Origin: Gemmatimonadota bacterium
Lineage (GTDB): Bacteria; JAAXHH01
Length of the DNA stretch: 7,864 bases
Direction: 5' to 3'
NCBI GenBank assembly: GCA_026713285.1
Contig: JAPOOT010000020.1
Span: forward strand, 1-7,864
The notes below the pieces were generated by a model. The model did not search any database, had not been told where the DNA came from, and was given only the letters and a program-made list of their open reading frames with translations. Made by a program: the position numbers and the translations under genes. How positions within the stretch are numbered: the first letter of the stretch is position 1; each line of letters starts with the position of its first letter. Shown piece after piece: positions 1 to 5,651 of the stretch.

Positions 1-1851
1 CCGGAGGAGATCGGACTGCTTCGGCACCTGCGCGGGCTCGATCTTGGCTCCAACCAGTTGACCGGCGCTTTTCCCTCCGCCATCGGCAACCTGACTTCGT
101 TGCGGGAACTGCACCTGCACCAGAACGAATTCACTGGACCGTTGCCGCCTGAACTCGGCGCCTTGTCGGAATTGAAATACCTTTCCCTGGGCGGCAATCG
201 CTTTACAGATTCCGTTCCGTCCTTCCTTGGTGACCTCGCCAACCTGGAGATCCTTTATCTCAGTGAAAATCTCTTCACGGGCCAGGTACCGCCCGAACTC
301 GGCAATCTGGGGAATCTGAAGGAACTTGCGCTCGATTTAAACCGGCTGAGCGGTCCGATACCGGGGTCGTTTCTGCGACTCGCGAAACTGGAACGGTTTC
401 CTATAACGGTCAATGAAGGCCTTTGCGTTCCTGGTACGAGAGAGTTCATCGATTGGACGCTACAGTTTGGCAATTGGCGAAATTACGTGGAATTCTGCAG
501 CGGAGGCGATCAGCGCGCACTACTCGCGTTTCGTGAGGCCGCGAACGGGGAGGGATGGACGAACGGAGAAGGATGGGCGTTTGATCCCTACGCCGTATTG
601 GAAGACTGGTACGGCATCGCGACCGATTCTCTGGGATTGGTAACCGATATCGACCTCGGCGGAAACGGGCTTTCCGGGTCGTTGTCGCCCCGGCTGGCGG
701 AACTGACCGAGTTGACTTCGTTACGAATCGATGACAACGCCCTGTCCGGCAGGATCCCGTTGTCGCTGTCCGCACTTCGCTTAAACGAGTTCCACTACGA
801 CATGACCAGGCTATGCGTCCAGGCCGACGCGGCATTCGAGGCGTGGCTGGACGCCATGACCTCGCACAGGGGTACGAATGCAATCTGCGGGGCGGCGACG
901 GACCGCGACATCCTGGTTTCGTTCTACCACGGCGCCGGCGGCCCCAACTGGCAGAATCGGGAGAACTGGCTGACCGACCGTCCAATCGCCGACTGGCATG
1001 GCGTGTTTCTGAATCGACAGGGCCGGGTCAGGGTGCTTGCCCTTGCCGGAAACAACCTGACTGGATCGCTGATTCCGGAAATCGCGAAGCTTTCATCCCT
1101 GGAATCCCTGGTGCTCTCGGAGAACAAACTGACCGGGACGATACCGCCCGAGTTCGGTGATCTGTCGAATCTGGAATTGCTGCTGCTGCGGGGGAACGGC
1201 CTGTCCGGATCAATCCCGAATGAATTGGGCAATCTCGCCAATCTGCGCTGGTTGATGCTTGAACAGAACGGCCTGTCCGGCTCGTTGCCCGCCGAAATCG
1301 GGCGCCTGTCCAACCTGGAGATCCTTCTACTCGACGGCAATAACCTGAGCGGACCGCTGCCCGCGGAAATCGGCGGTCTCGCCTCTCTGAACGAGCTTCA
1401 TATCCGGGACAACCGCCTGTCCGGCTCGTTGCCCGCCGAAATCGGGCGCCTGTCCAACCTGACCAGGTTGCAGCTCGAGAATAACGGCCTGAGCGGACCG
1501 CTGCCCGCGGAAATCGGCGATCTTGCTTCGCTGGAGGAACTCTGGCTTCGGGAGAACGCCCTGACCGGGCCATTGCCTCGGGAAGTCGGCAAGCTCTCCA
1601 GATTGCAGGTACTTGCACTGTCCGACAACGATCTCGCGGGCGGGCTGCCGCCCGCTCTGGGCGATCTCGATTCTCTTCGTCAGTTGTTTCTGTCGAACAA
1701 CCCTGGTCTTACAGGCAGTCTTCCTGTGGAACTGGCCGATCTTCGAGAGTTGGTCGTATTGGCGGCAAGCGATACAGGGCTCTGCGCGGGCTCCGACTCC
1801 GTACTGCGGGCCTGGCTGCAAAACCTGGAAAGTTATCGTGTGGCCCCCTGC
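1..1851 (+). repeat. Leucine-rich-repeat coding region, three capped modules
   Basis: Tandem 72-bp (24-codon) LRR units of plant-like LxGxIP type. Module 1 covers about 1-498 and module 3 has its repeats at about 1036-1780. The short module 2 (about 508-888) has only about two repeats between its N-cap and Cys cap. The 72-bp period is clear in protein and partly in DNA, and is strongest at 1200-1560, where LSGSLPAEIG and LSGPLPAEIG alternate. Confidence 0.85.
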
Positions 1852-3315
1852 CAGGCCATGCGGGCCGATTACCTGATCACGCAGGCCGTACAGTCCGGGG
1901 AGTTCCCCGTTCCGCTTGTCGCCGGCGAGGCGGCGCTCCTGCGGGTCTTCGTCACGTCCGATGAAGCGACGGACCTGGACCTCCCGGGCGTACGGGCGAC
2001 CTTCTACCAGGATGGTTCGGCGTCTTTCGTCGCCGACGTTCCGGCCCAAACGAACCCGATACCCGTGGAGATGGACGAAAGCCTGTTGTCAAATACCGCC
2101 AACGTCGAGATACCCGCTTCGATCATGGAACCCGGTTTGGAAGTAGTGATTGAAATCGACCCCGGAGGCGCGCTACCTCCCGGACTGGCTATAGCGAAAC
2201 GTATCCCGCAAACGGGCAGGAACGCGGTAGACGTAAGGAATATGCCGGTCCTGGATCTCACGTTAATCCCGTTCCTCTATTCGCCTGCTCCGGATCGGCA
2301 TGTGCTGGAGCTAACCGATGGTCTGAGCCCTTCCGGCGAATTGGTATCCGCCATCGACGTCCTGCTCCCCGTCGAGAAGATGGACCTGCGCGTCCATGAT
2401 CCCGTGTGGACATCGGTAAACCACTCCGGCGCATTGATCGGTGAAACCATGGCGATACACGTCATGGAAGGTGGGAGCGGTTACTACATGGGCCTGATGT
2501 CGGGGCAATTCGACGGTCCCAGCGGACTCGCGGAATCACCAGGCCGCACGGCGTTTGCGTCGAGCGACCCGCTGACCATGGCCCATGAACTCGGGCACAA
2601 TTTCAGTCTTGGCCACGCCCCGTGCGGAGAGGCCGCGGGCGCCGATCCCGCCTTTCCCGAAAGCGACGGTTCGATTGGTGTCTGGGGATACGACTTTCGA
2701 GACGGATCGCTCGTCCCGCCCTGGCACAAGGACGTCATGGGTTACTGCGGTCCTGTCTGGGTAAGCGACTTTCACTTCACAAAGGCCCTGCGCTATCGCA
2801 TTGAGCGCGAGTCCGGACTTCCGCCGCCTGCTGCCGCGCGCACGCTGCTCATCTGGGGAGGCATCGACGAGTTCGGCGCGCCGTTCCTGGAGCCTTCCTT
2901 CGTGGTGGACGCTCCTCCCGTGTTACCGGATACGGGTGGAGATTACCGGATCGCCGGGGCATCCCCGGAAGGCGAACTCTTTTCCTTCCGCTTCGAAATG
3001 CCGGAACTCGTACACGGGGAGGAGCGGTCGATCTTCGCGTTCGCCGTGCCCGTACCATCCGAATGGGGACGGGCGTTGACGGAAATCTCGTTATCGGGTC
3101 CGGGCGGGACGGCGAGACTGGACAGTCAGACCGTCAATCCGATGTCCATATACAGAGACGCTGTTACCGGACACGTGCGGGGTATGCTCAGGGCACAGGA
3201 GACGGGTGTAGGCGGCATCTCCCGCCGTCCTGTAACGCCGGAATGGGTGAGCGACACCGACCTTGAGGTGTACAGCAGCAGCGGTCTTCCCGGTACATCC
3301 GAATGGGAACGGTGA
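1..3315 (+). CDS. Large LRR protein with C-terminal metzincin-type zinc metalloprotease domain (5' end outside window)
   Basis: The frame is open from base 1 and already reads LRR sequence, so the start and any signal peptide lie upstream; 1104 residues are visible. Three LRR modules follow one another (residues about 1-166, 170-296 and 301-617). Each is built of 24-residue LxxLxLxxNxLxGxIP-type repeats, with roughly five, two and ten full copies. Modules 2 and 3 open with an LRRNT-like segment (DQRALLAF, DRDILVSF) leading to a DWYG/DWHG motif. All three close with C-x9-W and a second Cys. Residues about 620-930 form the protease domain, with zinc motif HELGHNFSLGH (862-872) and a Met-turn DVMGYCG (Met913). 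The remainder to residue 1104 looks beta-rich and has no known function. LRRs normally bind protein ligands, and metzincins cleave peptide bonds with a three-His zinc site. Export is inferred from the paired cysteines. The exact peptidase family and substrate are unknown. Confidence 0.9.
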   Translation, partial: PEEIGLLRHLRGLDLGSNQLTGAFPSAIGNLTSLRELHLHQNEFTGPLPPELGALSELKYLSLGGNRFTDSVPSFLGDLANLEILYLSENLFTGQVPPELGNLGNLKELALDLNRLSGPIPGSFLRLAKLERFPITVNEGLCVPGTREFIDWTLQFGNWRNYVEFCSGGDQRALLAFREAANGEGWTNGEGWAFDPYAVLEDWYGIATDSLGLVTDIDLGGNGLSGSLSPRLAELTELTSLRIDDNALSGRIPLSLSALRLNEFHYDMTRLCVQADAAFEAWLDAMTSHRGTNAICGAATDRDILVSFYHGAGGPNWQNRENWLTDRPIADWHGVFLNRQGRVRVLALAGNNLTGSLIPEIAKLSSLESLVLSENKLTGTIPPEFGDLSNLELLLLRGNGLSGSIPNELGNLANLRWLMLEQNGLSGSLPAEIGRLSNLEILLLDGNNLSGPLPAEIGGLASLNELHIRDNRLSGSLPAEIGRLSNLTRLQLENNGLSGPLPAEIGDLASLEELWLRENALTGPLPREVGKLSRLQVLALSDNDLAGGLPPALGDLDSLRQLFLSNNPGLTGSLPVELADLRELVVLAASDTGLCAGSDSVLRAWLQNLESYRVAPCQAMRADYLITQAVQSGEFPVPLVAGEAALLRVFVTSDEATDLDLPGVRATFYQDGSASFVADVPAQTNPIPVEMDESLLSNTANVEIPASIMEPGLEVVIEIDPGGALPPGLAIAKRIPQTGRNAVDVRNMPVLDLTLIPFLYSPAPDRHVLELTDGLSPSGELVSAIDVLLPVEKMDLRVHDPVWTSVNHSGALIGETMAIHVMEGGSGYYMGLMSGQFDGPSGLAESPGRTAFASSDPLTMAHELGHNFSLGHAPCGEAAGADPAFPESDGSIGVWGYDFRDGSLVPPWHKDVMGYCGPVWVSDFHFTKALRYRIERESGLPPPAAARTLLIWGGIDEFGAPFLEPSFVVDAPPVLPDTGGDYRIAGASPEGELFSFRFEMPELVHGEERSIFAFAVPVPSEWGRALTEISLSGPGGTARLDSQTVNPMSIYRDAVTGHVRGMLRAQETGVGGISRRPVTPEWVSDTDLEVYSSSGLPGTSEWER
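1271..1558 (+). repeat. 144-bp tandem duplication of a two-LRR unit
   Basis: Positions 1271-1414 and 1415-1558 are two copies of a 48-codon block. Bases 1271-1317 are identical to 1415-1461 (47 nt), and 1344-1375 are identical to 1488-1519 (32 nt). Synonymous third positions match in these runs, unlike most other repeats in the gene. This indicates a recent duplication or gene conversion, not just conserved protein sequence. Confidence 0.85.
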
Positions 3316-3400
3316 TGGATGAGGGGAGGGTTGTAATTCGGTCTGTAAGGGTATGCCGCGATCTCACGCTCATCCGGTCCCTCTCCGCACGGATCCATCC
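3316..3400. other. Convergent intergenic gap, no clear terminator
   Basis: These 85 bp separate the stop codons of the LRR-protease gene and the transporter operon. GATGGAT (3314-3320) and ATCCATC (3393-3399) could pair across a loop of about 70 nt. There is also a 4-bp TCCG/CGGA hairpin on the operon strand, but no strong GC stem with a T-run in either direction. Termination may be factor-dependent. Confidence 0.4.
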
Positions 3401-4468
3401 TCACGAGTACGGGTCCGCCGCGTCGCGCAGGGCGTCTCCGAGGAAGTTGAATGCGATGACGACCACCAGCACCGGTGACGCGGGAAACAAAAGCCAGGGG
3501 TGGTTCAGAAGTACCGTCACGCGCTGCGCTTCCTCGAGCAGGACGCCCCAGCTGGTCATGGGGGGACGAATGCCCAGGCCAAGGAAGCTCAGGGCCGTTT
3601 CGCCCAGGATCATGCCGGGTATGGCCAGCGTGGCCACGACGATGATATGGCTGTAGCAGCCGGGCAGCAGGTGGCGCGAGATGATGTGCCAGTGTCCCGC
3701 GCCTGCCGACCGCGCCGCAGTCGTATAATCCTGTTCCCGAAATACGAGCACTTTGCCCCGCACCTCTCGGGCCAGGCCGCCCCAGCTGATGATGGAAAGG
3801 ATGATCGTGATGCCCAGGTAGGTCTCGATGCTCGTCCATCCGGCCGGAAGCGCAGCCCCGAGGGCCATCCAGAGCGGGATCGGGGGGAATGACGCCAGAA
3901 TTTCGACGACCCGTTGCAGGGCGTGGTCGATCCAGCCGCCAAAGTAACCGGAGAGCGTGCCGAGGACGGATCCGAGGATCAGGCTTAGGAAAACGCCGAT
4001 GATCCCCACGGTAAGCGAGACGCGAGCGCCGTGGAAGATGCGCGAGAGCAGGTCGCGTCCCATGCGGTCCGTGCCGAGCAGGTACATGGGACCATTGGAA
4101 TGGACCAGCCGGAGGTTACCACTGCCGTCCCGCGATAGAAACCGGACCGGGAACCGTTGAGAACGGTCCGTCTCGTACTCCAGTTCCAGGGTTTCCGGGT
4201 TCTGCGTGGAAGTCAGTCCGTTGACGTAGAACCCGGTGGACCAGTCGAAATGCAGCTCCTGGGGTGGGAGGTACCGGACCTGGATCCGGATATCGTTGTG
4301 GTCGTAAGGGGAGAAAAACCCGGCGAAAATCGCCACGAAATAGAACATCGCCAGGATCAGCACCGCAACAATCCCCATCCGGTTCATTCTGAACCTTCGC
4401 CAGATCAGCGCGCGGTAGCTGAGATAGCCCGAATCCCGGACCGTTTCTGCCTGGTCGACCGTGGTCAT
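3401..4468 (-). CDS. ABC transporter permease, DppC/OppC family
   Basis: Inner-membrane channel subunit of a dipeptide/oligopeptide-type ABC importer, 355 residues. An N-terminal membrane segment (about 32-53) ends in the FFSPYD-type motif. A periplasmic stretch of about 75 residues leads to LGTDRMGRDLLSR (131-143), which is typical of DppC/OppC. Further membrane segments follow. The cytoplasmic EAA loop that docks on the ATPase is at about 247-270 (DYTTAARSAGAGHWHIISRH), then GETALSFLGLG (289-299) and a C-terminal NFLGDALRDAADP. The region between the first membrane segment and LGTDRMGRD is longer than in classical DppC. The start at 4468 has GGAG 7 nt upstream, and the in-frame TGA at 4507-4505 rules out a longer protein. 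It is the last visible operon gene; its stop faces the LRR gene's stop. Substrate unknown. Confidence 0.95.
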   Translation of the reverse strand: MTTVDQAETVRDSGYLSYRALIWRRFRMNRMGIVAVLILAMFYFVAIFAGFFSPYDHNDIRIQVRYLPPQELHFDWSTGFYVNGLTSTQNPETLELEYETDRSQRFPVRFLSRDGSGNLRLVHSNGPMYLLGTDRMGRDLLSRIFHGARVSLTVGIIGVFLSLILGSVLGTLSGYFGGWIDHALQRVVEILASFPPIPLWMALGAALPAGWTSIETYLGITIILSIISWGGLAREVRGKVLVFREQDYTTAARSAGAGHWHIISRHLLPGCYSHIIVVATLAIPGMILGETALSFLGLGIRPPMTSWGVLLEEAQRVTVLLNHPWLLFPASPVLVVVIAFNFLGDALRDAADPYS

Positions 4469-4599
4469 GGATTTGCTCCGCTTGCTCCGCTTGCTCCGCT
4501 TACTTCACTTGCTCCGCTTACTCCGAGAACGCTTACTCCGCTTGCTCCGCTTACTCCACGAACGCTGCCATTCATGATCAAGTCGACTACGCTAGTCAT
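4465..4599 (-). CDS. Possible 44-residue small protein made of Gly-Ala/Val-Ser triplets, coupled to both permease genes
   Basis: An ATG at 4599 overlaps the last 8 nt of the DppB-type gene and has GAGG (4610-4607) 7 nt upstream. The frame stays open through the whole repeat array and stops at TGA 4467-4465, overlapping the next permease start as ATGA, the usual layout of translational coupling. The peptide begins MTSVVDLIMNGSVR and continues as GVS, GAS and EVS triplets (residues 15-43), with Val-Leu interrupting. In the other two frames the repeat variants create stops (TAA at each GGAGTAAG unit, TGA once); this frame has none. A second in-frame ATG is at 4575. No family is recognised, and low-complexity composition makes homology uninformative. 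It may be a translated coupling leader, a true small protein, or an accident of the repeat. Confidence 0.3.
   Translation of the reverse strand: MTSVVDLIMNGSVRGVSGASGVSVLGVSGASEVSGASGASGANP
4472..4564 (-). repeat. Nine-unit 9-bp tandem repeat between the two permease genes
   Basis: Read on the + strand, units of consensus CTTGCTCCG or CTTACTCCG start at 4472, 4481, 4490, 4499, 4508, 4517, 4532, 4541 and 4550. Six-base inserts follow at 4526-4531 (AGAACG) and 4559-4564 (CGAACG). This gives a higher-order 24-bp repeat, 4508-4531 versus 4541-4564, with 22 of 24 bases identical. All units and inserts are multiples of three. On the mRNA strand seven of nine units contain GGAG followed by C or T; the other two read GAAG and TGGAG at that spot. 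The array fills most of the 123-bp gap in an operon whose other gaps are 31 and 73 bp. It is a minisatellite-like insertion or expansion of unknown role. Confidence 0.9.
4476..4479 (-). promoter_or_regulatory. Ribosome binding site of the DppC-type permease, inside the repeat array
   Basis: On the mRNA strand GGAG lies 7 nt before the ATG at 4468. It is the GGAG of the last 9-bp repeat unit, so the array itself supplies the binding site. Similar GGAG sites recur every 9 nt upstream. Confidence 0.6.
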
Positions 4600-5578
4600 A
4601 CCGTATCCTCGGATCCGCCCAGGCGAGCGCGATATCGGCGAGGATATTGCCGATGATCAGGAGCAGGCTGAACATCATCAGCAAGGTGCCCGCCAGGTAG
4701 ATGTCCTCGGCGACCAGGGCCCGGAGCAGCAGCGGTCCCACGGTCGGGAGACCCAGGACGATCGCCACGATCGTGGCACCGGAGAGGATATTCGGCAGGC
4801 TCATGCCCAGGATCGTGATCAGCGGATTGATGGCGATGCGCGCCGCGTGCTTGATGACGACGACGGATTCCTTGAGGCCCTTGGCGCGGGCCGTCTGCAC
4901 GAAGGGCTGGCCCAGGACGTCCAGGAGGTTGCCACGCATGATGCGCATGAGGCCGGCCGTGCCGTTGATGCCCACCACGATGACCGGGATCCAAAGGTGC
5001 TTCAGGAAATCGACAAGCTTGTCCCAGGTCCAGGGCGCACCTTCGTACTCGCTCGAGAAGAGTCCGAACAAGGGTATCCTGTAGATCTCGAACACGAAGA
5101 CCAGGAGAGCCAGGGCCAGGAGGAATCCCGGCATGGACATGCCGATGAAGCTGATGAAGGACAGCACGTTGTCGGAGAGGCGGTACTGGTGGGTGGCCGA
5201 GTAGATACCGATGGGTATCGCCACGGCGTAGGTGAACAGCAGGGCGCCAAGGGCGATGATCACGGTAAAGGCGAGCCGGTCCCATATCAGCTGGTTGACC
5301 TCCTGTTCGTATTCGAAGGACTCTCCGAAATCGCCCACGACGAAACCTGATATCCAGTCCACGTACCGCCGCCACATGGGCTGGTCCAGACCGTATCGTT
5401 CGCGCAACTCGTCGATGCGCGCGATGGAGCTGCTGTCGCCGTACATTTCTTCCAGCTCCTGGATCTTCCGGTCCAGGAAGTCGCCCTCGGGCAACTGGAT
5501 GATGACGAACCCGATCATCGATATGGCCAGGAGGGTCGGTATGGCGAGGAGACAGCGCTGTATGACGTAGTGGATCAT
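4592..5578 (-). CDS. ABC transporter permease, DppB/OppB family
   Basis: Inner-membrane channel subunit that pairs with the DppC-type protein encoded downstream, 328 residues, the usual family length. The N terminus MIHYVIQRCLLAIPTLLAIS is the classic first membrane segment. A periplasmic part follows, with an acidic helix and RYGLDQP (61-67), a motif typical of DppB. Later membrane segments lie at about 104-126, 138-164, 194-212, 257-277 and 297-319. The EAA loop contacting the ATPase is at about 229-254 (TARAKGLKESVVVIKHAARI). The C terminus ADPRIRYD (321-328) is the standard family ending. The ATG at 5578 has no good Shine-Dalgarno sequence, but the protein N terminus fits it so well that the start is likely right. 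It lies 73 bp after the binding-protein gene. Substrate unknown. Confidence 0.95.
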   Translation of the reverse strand: MIHYVIQRCLLAIPTLLAISMIGFVIIQLPEGDFLDRKIQELEEMYGDSSSIARIDELRERYGLDQPMWRRYVDWISGFVVGDFGESFEYEQEVNQLIWDRLAFTVIIALGALLFTYAVAIPIGIYSATHQYRLSDNVLSFISFIGMSMPGFLLALALLVFVFEIYRIPLFGLFSSEYEGAPWTWDKLVDFLKHLWIPVIVVGINGTAGLMRIMRGNLLDVLGQPFVQTARAKGLKESVVVIKHAARIAINPLITILGMSLPNILSGATIVAIVLGLPTVGPLLLRALVAEDIYLAGTLLMMFSLLLIIGNILADIALAWADPRIRYD

Positions 5579-5600
5579 GGGTTAACCGGGCGGCAATGCC

Positions 5601-5620
5601 GCGGTCCGCGGTCCATGGAC
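5601..5620. repeat. Short direct repeat and palindrome before the DppB-type gene
   Basis: In the 73-bp gap between binding-protein and permease genes, GCGGTCC occurs twice in tandem (5601-5607, 5608-5614). The second copy runs into a perfect 10-bp palindrome GTCCATGGAC (5611-5620). A weak outer stem (5597-5601 with 5625-5629) could form on the transcript. It could shape RNA between cistrons, but no known element is recognised. Confidence 0.35.
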
Positions 5621-5651
5621 TGTCCGGCACGCGGTATGTGTAATCGTCCGT

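Noticed and set aside
1327..2049. 240-codon - strand ORF antisense to the LRR region
   Set aside because: Its repeats mirror the LRR DNA repeats on the other strand; no independent evidence for coding.
3051..3312. Near-repeat of TCCGAATGGG(G/A)ACGG at about 3058 and 3298, giving SEWGR and SEWER
   Set aside because: Only about 15 bases match and the flanking protein differs; too short to call a duplication or attachment site.
3314..3399. Inverted GATGGAT/ATCCATC pair as a bidirectional terminator
   Set aside because: Seven pairs across a loop of about 70 nt with no T-run; not a credible intrinsic terminator.
4472..4564. CRISPR array
   Set aside because: The repeated unit is 9 bp and has no unique spacers; it is a simple tandem repeat.
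4157..5350. Long + strand ORF (397 codons) across both permease genes, with Leu-Ala-Pro repeats in the middle
   Set aside because: It is antisense to two clear permeases. The Leu-Ala-Pro stretch is simply the 9-bp array read backwards, and the rest is charged, non-family sequence typical of GC-rich antisense frames.
4596..5630. 344-codon - strand ORF overlapping the DppB-type gene in another frame
   Set aside because: Pro/Arg/His-rich out-of-frame translation; the overlapping frame encodes the conserved permease.
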